From: Pisaster brevispinus
Taxonomy: Eukaryota > Echinodermata > Asteroidea > Forcipulatida > Asteriidae
Length of the DNA: 64,000 bases
NCBI GenBank assembly: GCA_023634235.1
Contig: JAMKCF010000139.1
Location: 62,001 to 126,000 of the forward strand
Direction: 5' to 3'
A program made the translations under genes and the position numbers. Of the stretch, positions 47,425 through 59,040 are shown one piece after another; positions within the stretch are counted from its first letter, which is position 1; every line of letters starts with the position of its first letter. Under the pieces are notes generated by a model, which was not told the origin of the DNA, did not search any database, and saw only the letters and a list, made by a program, of their open reading frames with translations.

Positions 47425-48255
47425 TTATTGATGAGAACATGCTGGGTTCTGTTGTTTAAATAAGAAAAAAAAACAGTTAAGGGCAGTTCCCGTAATTCCA
47501 TAGCGAGAAGATAAACGTTGAAGGAGATGCTCATGGTCGATAGTGTCAAATGCAGCTGAAAAATCTAACAGCAAAAGGATCGCTTCCTTATGATTGTCCA
47601 GTGCACGCAAGATATCATCCTGCACACAAATGAGAGCAGTCTCAGTACTGTGGAAAGGACGATAAGCAGACTGCATCTTAGCATGAAGGTTATTTTCACA
47701 GAGATAGTCTTGAAGTTGACGAACAACTGCACGTTCAATCAATTTGGAGATGAATCTCAAGTTAGAGATAGGACGATAATTTGATAATAACACTCTGGGT
47801 CCAAATGTTGCCTTTTCAGAAGTAGCAGGATGCAAGCCTTCTTAAGATGATCAGGGAAATGACCAAAAGACAAAGACCTATTTAATCTTTGTGAAGACTG
47901 GCAGCAGATCAGAACAACACTCCTTAAAATCAGATAATGGCAGAGGGTCCAACTTGCAGGAGGTAACCGTACAAGATTTGATCATCTTCATCACTTCGTC
48001 AGAAGTGACTACACAAAAAGTGGCAATCGAAGAATTACAATGATCATGAATATCAATGGAGATGGGTGATGGATGAATATTATCAAATTTACCATACAAT
48101 TTCTTAAATTTATCTTCAGAAAATTTGGCAAAATTATTGGCCAGATCAATAGGATTGTCAAAACTTGGGAGCTTTTTCATACACTTGGGAGAAGAAAGCT
48201 TGTCAATATCACGGAACAGATTTTGTTGGCTGCACTCGGATATTTTCAACGATGA
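47425..48255 (-). pseudogene. L2-like reverse transcriptase, N-terminal half (broken)
   Basis: Two frames (47,878-48,249 and 47,425-47,835) are separated by a frameshift near 47,850. The first reads LFRDIDKLSSPK and LADNF-like segments that precede the RT domain. The second includes NYRPISNLRFISKLIERA (RT motif 1 region), QSAYRPFHSTETAL and the first catalytic Asp in DFSAAFDTIDH. These motif forms are typical of CR1/L2 elements. The codon at the edge of the hAT-like insertion is TGA, so the frame was already broken or decayed afterwards. Confidence 0.88.
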
Positions 48256-48260
48256 TAGTT

Positions 48261-49658
48261 CAGGGTTCTCCCCACGTACAAGCTAGCGTATCGGCCCGAT
48301 ACACAATATTTTTTGGCCGATACGCCGGCAAAAAGGCCGAGCACATTTTTTTCCGCCCGATACGCTTTTCAATTTTTGAATACCTTTTTTCATTGATTGC
48401 AGCAAATGATCATACTATCACAGTCTCTGTCCAGTGCCTTGGCCAACGTAATTTATAATCCATCAATAATGCTTTCTTTGATCTACATTGTGTGTGTCTT
48501 TGATCTACATTACGTAGGATATGTCGTCCCGGTCGCTGAAGTCAATCACGATCACATACAGAAAACAACACATTCCTTTCTTACGTGTGTGTGTAGCGAA
48601 CAATCGAAAAAGGAAAAAGCACAAATGGCCATGGAAGTCAGTTAACTGTTTCCCTTCGATGCCACGTGCACATTTTTCCGAAGACGGGTACCAGCGAAAC
48701 CATGCTCATTCTCGACCCCAAAAGAGCAAGCACGTTGATCGCTCAATCCCACATGCATGATCCATGCTACTAAAAAACATGTGCATACATGTTTAGAGCG
48801 GTGTTAGAGCATGTCCAATCAACAATGGCTGCTAAACAAAATGGAGCAAAAGGATTGAAGGCCTACTTTAAGCCAATAAACGACAAGCCAGCGTCTGACC
48901 GTGTGGCAATTGAAGTGAGTTCGTGCGCCGATCAAACGCAGGGTTCCGAATCAAAAACTAAAAAGAGGAAGACGGGAGTGGACCCCTAATGGCACAACCA
49001 TTATAAATGGCTGAGCGTGACTCCAGATGAGAAAGGTTTATTTCTAGATAATGTTCCATTATTTGTTTTATTTATTGATATTTATATTATTTTATTATGT
49101 TTTATATTAATGAGGGCTACTTGAAGAAATTTAATTGACAAACAATATATCACGTATGTAAACAAATTATTTTGACTTCTTTTTAATTTACAGAGAATCT
49201 TATTTTCAGTGTAAACTGGAAATAAATCAGAATAAATCAGTTGAAATGGGTTCACCACCCGTAGGGGAACCCCTGGCCAATTTTTTTTTAATGAAACATC
49301 TATTTATGCTTTATTAAATAAAAATGACTATGATGGTCACACATTTAAATTCATTTATTTCGTTACTCAATATAGAACATTGAAATCAAACCAATGGTCA
49401 TCAGATGATGTAAACTGTGTGAGTCATTTTGTAAGTTTTCTCCAACAATAACAGTTTGTAAAAGTAGCAAATTCAAAGGCTCTAAAATGCACCAGAATGC
49501 AGCAGAGAGCATCTAGAACTTCAAATTTTCCCGGGCCCTTAAGCAGGCCCCGGACCCCACGCCGCAAGGGGCTTTGCGCTTCGCGCTCGCATGCTTGGAT
49601 TGTAACTTAGCCAGATTGAAAAGCCCCATAGTTTTCAACAATCCTGGGGAGAACCCTG
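48261..49658 (+). mobile_element. hAT-like DNA transposon with 5-bp TSD, inside the L2
   Basis: TIRs begin CAGGGTTCTCCCCA and end TGGGGAGAACCCTG. The flanking TAGTT (48,256-48,260 and 49,659-49,663) is a 5-bp direct repeat. Removing the element and one TAGTT brings the two parts of the L2 coding frame together in phase (AKSNY...KISE). The TIR form is hAT-like; a 5-bp duplication fits the hAT5 group better than canonical 8-bp hATs. The remaining transposase coding is a short N-terminal remnant. Confidence 0.88.
48825..49050 (+). pseudogene. N-terminal remnant of hAT-type transposase
   Basis: The frame starts MAAKQNGAKGLKAYFKP, an N-terminal style common in hAT/ZNF862-like proteins. After a Lys/Arg-rich KTKKRKTGVDP it hits TAA (48,987-48,989). 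In the same phase the sequence continues WHNHYKWLSVTPDEKGLF, matching the Trp-rich segment before the first zinc-binding Cys pair. The stop replaces what is usually Glu. The catalytic core and the dimerisation domain are absent from the rest of the element. The family assignment is by recognition only. Confidence 0.55.
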
Positions 49659-50642
49659 TAGTTAGATTTAGCATTGTTAACAAGGTCCCTGTATATGATA
49701 CACTGTTCTTTGTACTCATTATGTACAGCAAGGCCTGATTTCAACCATTTTCGCTCACGGCGACGTTTCTCCTGCTTGGCTGCATGTAGAGTATCACTAT
49801 ACCATGGAGCATATATGGACAGCGCTATAATTAATTTACCATGTCAACTATTGTGTAAGATAACACCTAAAAACAGCCCCTAATATACTTAAGACTGACA
49901 GTTTAAAAGTTTATTTGAGTTTTTTTTTTTTTTTTAGTTTATGACCTGCATATTGTATAGAGGTTTTCGGCTTGATCCTCTGCACTGGTTAGTCCGAACA
50001 ATATAAAATTGCGCAGCGAATCTTTTATTTCAATCGCAGTGACTCGAGGTAAGAAAAGTATTTTGTTTTGGTCTGTTCTTGTCTCTTAATACATTACATA
50101 ATCAGCTAAGTTGAGTGTTACAGTTTTGTACCCATTAGTGTACGATGTCACAATACCACAGCACGTGTATTGCCTGTCTATGGGAAGGAGGTTGATCACC
50201 TCAAGTGGCCGGCTGTGGGACAGGTTTTTGGATCGTTTTTGCTTTCGTCTTTATTCTCTTTCTACATATCATTAAGAGGATGATTAATCTGTCACAAGGA
50301 ATATAGATGATGTCAACCTAATTGTAAAACATAACAAATTTCAACGGCAAGTGAGGAAAAAACATATATGCCTATGTGCAACTCTACCAGGAGTAAAGAA
50401 GAAACGGCGTTGTCCATCGAGCTGAAATCATGTTTACAGCTACAGTAGCTGACGTTAGTTACGTTTACACCAGAAAAACAAACTGCTTAATTTTTTTTTC
50501 TAATATTAAAGCCCTGAAGATTTCTGGATAATCTGACACTTTTTTGGTGTTCTCAATACCATTTAGGAACATCAACATTTTTAGATTAAATAAAAGTTTT
50601 AGATTTATCATAGTTTTTTTATATTTCGATCCACCAGCAAAT

Positions 50643-50731
50643 CACTTGGGCGGGATTCGAACCCACGACCTTTGCATTGCTATGAGCAGATGACTTACAT
50701 GTACCACTAGACCCCTGAGCAAGCCGAGTGG
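50643..50731 (-). repeat. tRNA-derived SINE head (block B copy)
   Basis: Paralogue of 5,189-5,271. A 6-base insertion turns CTTACCACTAG into CTTACATGTACCACTAG within the A-box region. The B-box GGTTCGAATCCC is intact. Confidence 0.65.
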
Positions 50732-51327
50732 AAAGTACTGAGTATACAGTGCTTCATACAAGGTTGAAGGGTAAAAAAAACACTTTATCCCAGATGCAAA
50801 ATTAACATCTATTAAAGCCTGATGACATCATCAATATTATTTTGATGAAGGAAAATGCTGGTCACTTGTCATTCCATGCAATGAAACCATGCCTAAATTC
50901 CCTTCTGTGTTGACCACAAAGCTGACATTTTGACTTTGGAATAATTCTCACCTTCTGCTTAAAAGCGAAAGTCAAGGTCAAAATTTCTGCTGATGAAGAG
51001 ATTGTAAAAACAAAATATTGGTTTGCTCAATAGTTTATTTTCTTCAATTATTCAAATTTGACCTAGGGTGACAAAAGTATGATCTCATTGTTCTGGTGTC
51101 CCCTTTATGAAATGTAATTACCTTGATGAAAAAGAGTGGAACAACATTAGTAAAACAAATTTGGAAATGTCACTCATCACCAAAGATTGATTTCATTTTT
51201 AAGGATATGTACATGTAGGCAATGGAAACAGACATTATTTTGTCCTAAAGCACAGATTTGCCAACAAGTGATTGGCAAAAGATAATGTTGCCAGCATCAC
51301 AAATAGTAATAAATAAATGATAATAGA

Positions 51328-52437
51328 CATTAATTTTTGTAGAAACAAAAACAAAGTGTTCGGTGTTGACACGTCGAGTTAGAGTACTGTCTCAGTACAA
51401 AATATTGATAAACGTAAAGTGAATGGTGGCTCTAAAGATTTGCAAATTTGATATAAGAAACATTGAGAAAATTTAAAAACTGATGATGTCATTATGATGT
51501 CAAACATTTTTTTTTAATCAAGACTTTGATAACCCCTTTTAACCTTTAAGCAAGATATACTCAGTACTTTTTCGATCGAGTTTTGTAAAAAAAAGAACAA
51601 CACAGGCAAATTACTCGGGTGGGATTCGAACCCATGACATTTACACTGCAAGAGCAGATGTCTTACCACCAAACCACCGAGCTAGTGTGTCTTTGTTGGC
51701 AGACAAATGTGCTGGCAATTTTGCAAATTTGCGTGGAACAGACTAACAAGTCTCATATCAGGCAACGTGGACATTCTGATCAATGAACCTTCTAATCAAT
51801 GGAGCGGAACAGCCAGCCACAGTGCTTTTTGCATTACACACAGTAAGTGCGGGTCGATACAAAGGTAGCTTTTAACGTCCGATTTCGACCCAAAATTTAG
51901 GTAAAATTGGTAACATGTGTAAGCAAAAGTTTGAGCTGGCCTACAGACCTACAATCTGATGTAAAAATTGTGATGAAATGATTTTTTAAGTAGTTATTGA
52001 GAGATGAATTGTTGAAATGTTCAACTTTCGGTTTGAACCAGAAGTCAGAGTCAATTGCGGTCACACTCTGTGTGGCGTTTTTTAAGTTATGACAGGCATA
52101 TCCGATGATGTATAGATTGTAAAAATCCATTGTGTAGTTGTGGAGTTATGATTTTTTCAAATATTAAACTTTGATATAATGTAACTCGGCACCTAATGAG
52201 TTCATCATGAAATCACTAAAGCAGTGTCTTCTACTAATACATCTAACAATGAGTGAAGTTTGAAGGTTGTGTACGTTAAGTGCTTCTTTGTTAGCGGACA
52301 ATCACGGGGGATAATAATTGGTGTTCCGGGCTGATTGCCCGAACACCTAAGAAGAATAAGAAGAAGTATTTTTTATTTTTTATATTTTTTAAACGGAACA
52401 AAAACAAGAGGTGTTCCGGGTGGGTTGCCCGAACAAC
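51328..52437 (+). mobile_element. Single hairpin-tailed repeat unit
   Basis: This 1.1-kb unit interrupts block B where block A (about 5,912-5,930) has an uninterrupted AATAATAATAAATACAG. It starts near GACATTAATTTTTGT and contains AAGTGTTCGG near its left end. Terminal hairpins lie at 52,320-52,347 and 52,410-52,437, the last followed by TAATAATAA. A tRNA-like head of a different SINE copy is inside. Confidence 0.7.
51611..51690 (-). repeat. tRNA-like SINE head inside the hairpin-tailed unit
   Basis: On the minus strand GGTTTGGTGGTAAGAC is the A-box region and GGGTTCGAATCCC the B-box. It belongs to the same head family as 5,189-5,271 but is a separate insertion, or a captured segment, since the other hairpin-tailed units lack it. 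Confidence 0.6.
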
Positions 52438-55209
52438 TAATAATAATAAATACAGGTACAATGTATGTTATGCAGAGATGCTTTGTCATTATAACAAGTG
52501 GAATATTGAATTTCAATTTTGTGCTATTGCTAATAAATTAATAAAGGAAAAATCATTAATAAATGAAAAGTAACAGAGTTTTTTTATATTTTTTAATTTG
52601 CCTGGCATGTTGCCTTAAAAAGTGAAGTACTGTTATGTTTTAAGGAACCATACATAAATCTTCCCTTACATAATAACCTGGACTATTTTAACTAATCAAA
52701 CCCTTCCCTGAAATATAAGTTTCCAAATTATATGATACATGTACTTGTTCTAATAAGCTGTCAGTGTGAGTATAACGGCCATGTCTCACCAGTTCCAGGC
52801 AATCTCGAAAAAGAAAACATTCATCCTTTGATCTTGATCCCAAATTGGTAATAGGTGTTGGAAAAATAACTCCTATTCAATCGAAGTGTTCCTTTTGCAA
52901 GCAGTTTGGTTGGTTGCCTCCACGTTGCCAGTAAAAACCTGCCCATTGTCGCATGGCCTTAATTTTACTAGCCTGATAAGCGGTTGATACTTATCATGGA
53001 ATTTTGCAAATTATTCTGAACATTTTAATGGAAAATTTGTAGAAATTTTGAAACCCATCACTAGAGGGTGCATATAAGAGTTACATTTTTACTTGGTGTT
53101 GGCACTATGCCAACACTGAGCCACAAGTGCGCTCTCCACGCAGGGTGTATACACCCAATACTCACATTGAGGTATTGGCTGCATGGAAATGTCCATACAG
53201 TAAATAACCATAGCAGTATTTTTTAATGTGGCGGTGTCCGTGTTACTCCAAATAAAAAGCAGCAATATTTTGCCAAGTAGCATTCCAATCAACAAATGAA
53301 TTTGTTACATTCAATATAAGACCAATCTTTACATACCAAAGCAGGCGAAATTATAACAAATGTTAGTATATGCGCTTTTAAATTTGTATCAAAAAAGCCT
53401 TTCTTATAGCCATATTTTAGTCTTGGTCACTGATTAAAATGACATTTTCCAGTTGTCTTTATATTGTCTTCATATTATATGTTTTTGTTTTCATGTTGAC
53501 TTAGCTATGATGTCATTAATGTTAGTTTTGATATACTTGCATTGAACTACTTCATCCATTAAAACCGTCCTCAAATTCCCTACTGCTTTGGCTTGACTGC
53601 TCACTATGACATGAATGAGGCTGGGGTTTTTTGTACTTCACTTCAACTTCCTGTTTTTATCGGAAGACAAGGTCAAACCGGGGTTATCTCTGTGTGACAT
53701 TTGCCAAGCTTTTGAAAGACCTTTTAGGACACATGGGATCGTTTTAAAACAGCTTCAGTACTTCTAGAGTTATGCTTTATTGAAATAATAAACTTTGATT
53801 TAATGTATTGCATCAACTAATGACATCATCATTATGACGTCATTACTACTTGATCATCTTCAAGTTACAGTCAAAATCTTTAGGATCATCTACAAAATGT
53901 ATACTCTACCCACATTTAAAGTTTTAAGATGATGTAACTACACAGCTATGCAAAACAAATTCTTCTGCTGTTGCCTGAACACCTGATTAATAGTTTTTGG
54001 GTTTGAACTGAAAATCATTTACTTCTGAAAATAATTTGAACTGACTGGTACTGTGAAGAATGTGTAAAGATGCCCCCCCCCCCAAAAAAAAGGAACAGTC
54101 ATTTGCGTTTACTTTGAGGACGCAGCATACTAGTGACATAATGTTCACTTATTAGGTACACATGTGTAACTTCTTTAATCGTACAGCAGCCATCTAGCTA
54201 AACATCATCCTTTGTAATGTTTACAGGGTTTGCCATAATTTTCTGTACAAAGACAAAATATGCATAATGACATGTTCAGTTTCTGTCCTCCATTATTTTT
54301 CAGATTAAAGTTTCTGTGAAGTAAGTGTTGATTTGCCATGTCCCGATTGTCTCATTTAATGACCCCTCACATCATCGTTAATTTATTTTTGCTACCCTCA
54401 TGTTTGAATCACCCAAATAATGGACAGAGATTTTCCCATCCATGATGGCTATATTACAACTGAACTCACTAATTTTATTCTCAGTTAAAACCTTGTCTAT
54501 TTACATATTGTCCTTTTACATTTTGAATCATTGTTTGGGATGGTTTACAGGTACTTACAAAAAATCACAACAATCAGAAAAAATGCTAACATGACAGATG
54601 TAAAGTGGTATGCTTTGTTGTATTGCTTGACAAGTTTCTGTATTGTCAGGAATTTAGCACACATTCACATAAGATTATTTTGATTAGGCATTTCAAGAAA
54701 ATCAGAATAACAATTGTAGAAGTTGTTAGAAACCAATATTTCCAACTATTGCTACTACTACTAATATCAAACATGCAAAGGTGAACTCTCTGCCTAAAAG
54801 TCACGTATTTATGTTTTTTAATCATTACCAATGAAGCACCATTCCTTTATTATTGTGCAAAGGTAAAGTACTACAAAGAAGAAGAAGGTAGAAGATAAGA
54901 GGGATTTGAAACTTTAGAAAACATCTCCCATGAGTAGGATTTGAAATATTGAATGGTGGAGATACAGTAATTGAACCTCGCTTTTGAAGTGGCACAGCAT
55001 TTTCCTCTGGTAAGCATTGGTAAGGGCCATTTCTATGAGGAGAATGTCAATTAGTATTGGATTTTTGCAAAGGGTCACAGCAAAATCACAGGGCACTGTG
55101 GCTATTGCTGTGGGTGCTGTGGGTTGAATTCAAGGCCTGGAGATACAAACTAGACAGGCTTGTGGTAACACCATGGAAATATCTCCCATGAGTAGGATTT
55201 GAAACTTTA

Positions 55210-55530
55210 AAAATTCAATAATAATTCATAGTTTTATATAGCGTTTTATCTACGTCTCAAAGTTGTTATTAATACCTTTCCAAGACAGGTTGTTGAAGTT
55301 ATGCGACCAATTTATGTAGCTCCTTGTAATGGTTTACAAGGTACTACGGCGCACTTTGTAGCCATTGCCAGAAACACAGCAGCAAACCCCTTCTCTTAGC
55401 TAAAAGTGTAACTGGGTTCTTTAACATGCTTTACACAACACAAGAAACCTACGGCTCAACCTTCCATCAAAGGATCAAGCAATAATAGTTAAGTGTCTCG
55501 CTTAAGGACACAAGTGTCAAGATGGATATT
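55210..55530 (-). repeat. SINE core and tail (block B copy)
   Basis: It matches the core and tail of 45,103-45,400, including the (TAA)-rich start, TTTATATAGCG and GTTAAGTGTCTCGC. The tRNA-like head is missing. Its block A paralogue (15,430-15,640) is shorter. Confidence 0.65.
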
Positions 55531-55959
55531 CTAACAATCAAGTAAAGTTTGAGATAACACCATGTACATGATATCTCTCTTTGAGTTGTGGTGGTTCTGA
55601 AAAGAATCTATGGTGTAACAACTCAACATTTTGATCAAGATGCTCTGATGGTCTTCATGAGAAAGGTGCAAAATTGTCTGACTTACCCACAAAAGTGACG
55701 TACCCATTTGGAAAGCTATTGTCTGTAACGCTCAGTCATGAAAACGCACTGGTTTTTCTCAGCTTTATACTTGATAATCTTCTTGTCTAAAACTCCTTGG
55801 TGATCTTGATCTCTGAAAATGGATGTGATGCGCAATCAATGAAGAGAAGACATTTGGTCTCAGGAAGCATTCTGTAATATTTAATCGAGATTATTATTAC
55901 ATATTTCTGGTAAGGGAAACCAAATGTGCCTCATAAGTGAAATCAATCACTGTAGCTCG

Positions 55960-56225
55960 CAAGCCTGAGGAAACCTGTACACAAGGGTGCTCGCTATGTG
56001 AACCAGAAACACTAGGGTTGACCCCTACTCTTTCACGATAAGTGTTCTGGGTTCTTTTACGGGCACTACCAATCCTAGTATACAGGAACTACAGCTTCAT
56101 TTCCCGTCTGTAGGACAAAGCAATTATAGTAAAGTATCTTGCTCAAGGACAAAAGTGCCACAACCGGGACTCAAACCCATGCTCTGCTGATCAGAAACAC
56201 CAGAGCTTGAGTCCAGTGCTATGTG
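55960..56225 (-). repeat. SINE with degenerate tRNA-like head
   Basis: Minus-strand B-box GGGTTTGAGTCCC and the same core as the 45 kb SINE (TAAAAGAACCCAGAACACTT). The A-box end is cut at about 56,225. It has no counterpart at the block A position, so it inserted after the duplication. Confidence 0.65.
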
Positions 56226-56825
56226 AGATTCCAGCATGCCATGGCTGATTATCTGCTGGGCCTGGAAACAATCTAATCCAACAAAGAGTGTTTCCTGTCA
56301 AATTTCTTCAAAACAAAACTGTAAATCACTGTGCCAATGAACACCATGTTTGGTTTCATTTCTGTGGAATGGTTTCACAATACTACTCCACCTAAAGGTG
56401 AAAATTGGAAAATAGCCACTGGTTAATAATAGTATCCATACTAATGCAAGGAACGTGTCTGTTTGTGAAAGAAAAATTCCCAGGTGCCTGAATAGATCAG
56501 GCTGCAAATTTTCGTACGACCTATTTTCGGTACGGTGATCAAACTAAGGAGGTCAATTTTTATTTTTTTTCGTATTTCAAAATTTGATTTATTTTACATA
56601 TTTTTGAAAGAGGATGAACGCACGCAAGGATGACAGCACGGCTGATGATTTACGAAAAACAGGCGCAACGAAAACGACGTTGACATGCTGCACGAATCAT
56701 GTGCGGCACCAAAACCTGGCTCGCAACCCACCCGCAAACCCGGCCGCTCTCCCATTTGGGTCAAGTTCGCTCACGGACCATGCATTATGCATAAATTATT
56801 ACGCCGATATTAAATGGTACAACAT

Positions 56826-57014
56826 CTGGGCCCAATATCATGGCTCTGCTTACCGTAAGCAAAGAATCGTTGCTTATGGACGCAGGGAACTCCGCGCTTA
56901 CGTCAAGCGTATTTCACGAGTTAGCAGGGAATTTTTGCTTGTGCGCATGCGTACTCCACGTTACTAGGCATTCTTCGAATTTGGCGGTATGAAGAGCCAA
57001 GAAATTGGGCCCTG
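56826..57014. mobile_element. Small MITE with GGGCCC ends
   Basis: Ends CTGGGCCCAAT and ATTGGGCCCTG are inverted; subterminal GGCTCTGCTTACCG and GAAGAGCC are also partly inverted. Related to 44,766-44,950. A tandem neighbour (57,147-57,170: TAAATGGTACAACTTGTGTTGGGTACC) resembles the uninterrupted site. Confidence 0.6.
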
Positions 57015-57290
57015 TTGGGTACCAGGTAATTTCGACCTCCAGCTGTCGGCAACTAGTCTGTGTGCGAACTTGGCTCGCATATGATGGGTGCCTACATAGT
57101 CATCTAACCTCCTCTGGCGGCATGGGATGCACTGCATGCGGTTATTAAATGGTACAACTTGTGTTGGGTACCAGACAAGTCGACCTACAGTCGGCAAATG
57201 CATATGATGGGTGCCTGTGTCGTCTTCTGACCTCCTCTGGCCGCATGAGTTATGATGCTCTGCAGGTGGATGCTGCCATGTCACAGAAAC
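57014..57290 (+). repeat. Two diverged ~150-bp tandem units
   Basis: Both units run TTGGGTACCAG, GTCGACCT-like sequence, GCATATGATGGGTGCC and GACCTCCTCTGG. The first unit starts at the MITE right edge. Nothing in them looks coding. Confidence 0.65.
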
Positions 57291-57563
57291 TAACAGGAAA
57301 CTAACAGCCTCGCGAGTACAAATAAATTGACTAACTTCAAGTGCTATAATGATTAAAACTACGACTCCCAGGTAACCTTCCCCCAATTGATGTCCATGCC
57401 CACACACCCCAAGGATGCCATCCCATTTGAAATCTGGACTTTTGAGATTTCAAAATTACCACAATAAAGTGTGATAAATTTATCGTTTTTAAAACTATTT
57501 TTCCAATCAACACTAGACAATGTAGGCCTATTTGGCTTTACACTCACATCAGGTTAAATCTTA

Positions 57564-58347
57564 TAATAATAATAATAATAATAATGTAGATTTATAATGC
57601 GCAGAGCTCCACCTGCAGGTGCTCGAGGCGCGATACAAAAAAACAAACAAAAATACATTAAATAATCAATTAATTGATAAACGAAATTAACAGCAAAAAG
57701 TAAGGAGAACAACAATTATGAGAACGCTTGTGACATGAGATGAGTCTTAAGAGCAACTTTAAATTGAGATAGTGATGAACATAATTTGACCTGCAAAGGT
57801 AGTGTATTCCAGAGATGTGGAGCTGCAATTGAAAAGGCCCTATCCCCCCATGTGTGTTTGGATCTAGGTTCACAGAGAAGAGACATATTGCTGGAGCAGA
57901 GTGTACGATGAGGTGTATATGGAGTGAGAAGAGAACTAATATATGCAGGAGCCAGGTCATTCAAAGACTTAAACACAATGAGCATCAATTTGTATACAAT
58001 TCTATAACCAACCGGTAACCAATGTAGCCCATACAAGACGGGTGTAATGTGCAATGATTTCTTTGTCAAGGTAACCAAGCGTGCAGTGGAGTTTTGGACG
58101 CGCTGAAGACGAGCAATCTGATCTTGAGGGAGACCGAACAAAAGTGCATTTCCCATGTCTAACCGGGAGGTTATAAAACTGTGAACAATTTGTTCAGTAG
58201 CATGTGGAGTTAAATATTTCCTAATTCTACCAATATTCCTTATATGGAATGAAGATGAACGCACAATGCTAGAAACGTGAGAACTAAGAGACATCGAATT
58301 ATCAAAAATAGAACCTAAATTTCTAGCAGATGTTGCTGGGGTAATGT
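57564..58347 (-). mobile_element. 5'-truncated L2-like LINE with 7-bp TSD
   Basis: The (TTA)n tail lies at 57,564-57,585 and the 5' truncation at about 58,347. AATCTTA is found at 57,557-57,563 and 58,348-58,354 as a likely target duplication. Only the last ~200 codons are present. It belongs to the same clade as 46,367-49,813, but the coding sequence is intact and probably younger. Confidence 0.85.
57716..58345 (-). pseudogene. C-terminal part of L2-like reverse transcriptase
   Basis: The frame is open from the truncation point (ITPATSARNLGSIFDNSMSL) to the stop at 57,716. It shows RLDMGNALLFGLP, QRVQNSTARLV, LHWLPVGYRI, FKSLNDLAPAYI, AFSIAAPHLWNTLP and the terminal LKTHL. These blocks follow the catalytic palm in CR1/L2 proteins. 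The palm itself is missing, so it has no enzymatic function. The first in-frame Met falls at 58,294 but is not a true start. Confidence 0.9.
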
Positions 58348-58429
58348 AATCTTAAACACACAGTAAATGGCATTTATAACAAAAGCGCTGAAAAGGGGCT
58401 TTTTTATAGAGAAATACAAACAGAATCTA

Positions 58430-59040
58430 GACAGGTATAGTTTTAATATGCCTCCCCCTTAGAAAAAACAATTTATTCCCTTGTGCCCCCTAAAACATTA
58501 CCCCCGTTTCGACAAGGTCCCCAGAACATTCTACATTCCCAAATCACAGCCCTCCCTAAACAAAGATCAAGAGGGAAAAAAACTGACTAACAATTCTGAA
58601 CCTAGCAGGCTGGGAGTTCTGGACACAAGGAATAAATTATCTGAAAGAAGTTTCACCTTCCTGCATCAGGTATAAACATTAGCCCAGGTTGGACTACCCG
58701 TTGCATACAAGGTGACAGAGTCCAGGGTACAAAGGTCCCGTACCATTGCAAATAATTTATAACAAGCATTTTTCATTTTTATACCTGATGGAGGAAGCTG
58801 AAACTTCGTTGGTCTGGAACTCCCAGCCTGCTGCTGGGCTCAGAATTGTTAGTTTTAACTTTGGGTGACATTGTTTGGGAAATATAATGGAAATTGACAC
58901 CTTGGTGTAATTTTCTGTTCTGACTCCGTTTATGAATACTCGCACGCAAGCACACCCATAGTAAGTTTGTTAAACTTGTTCTAGTCTGGTGCAAGAGTCC
59001 TCTCGTTTTTATTTGTCATATTTCCCTGCGAGGGAAAAAT
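58430..59040. repeat. Foldback-type inverted repeat cluster, copy B
   Basis: GCAGGCTGGGAGTTCTG (58,607-58,622) through CATCAGGTATAAAC (58,664-58,677) is inverted as TTTTTATACCTGATGGAGG (58,777-58,795) through AACTCCCAGCCTGCTG (58,818-58,833). The loop is about 100 bp. Block A carries the relatives at 16,790-17,990 in a different arrangement. Confidence 0.65.

Larger units (their letters stand above)
46367..49813 (-). mobile_element. Decayed L2/CR1-like LINE, split by a hAT-like element
   Basis: The 3' end at low coordinates has a (TTA)n tail and GCGCTTAGAGGC sequence. Reverse transcriptase coding runs on the minus strand from about 49,810 to 46,490 with stops and frameshifts. The part upstream of the hAT-like insertion (49,664-49,810) reads KRRRERKW...YKEQ... 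as in the linker before the L2 reverse transcriptase. The 5' end is missing and meets the start of block B homology at about 49,813. Confidence 0.88.

Noticed and set aside
56614..56967. 117-codon plus-strand frame
   Set aside because: Its second half overlaps the GGGCCC-ended MITE and the first half has no motif.
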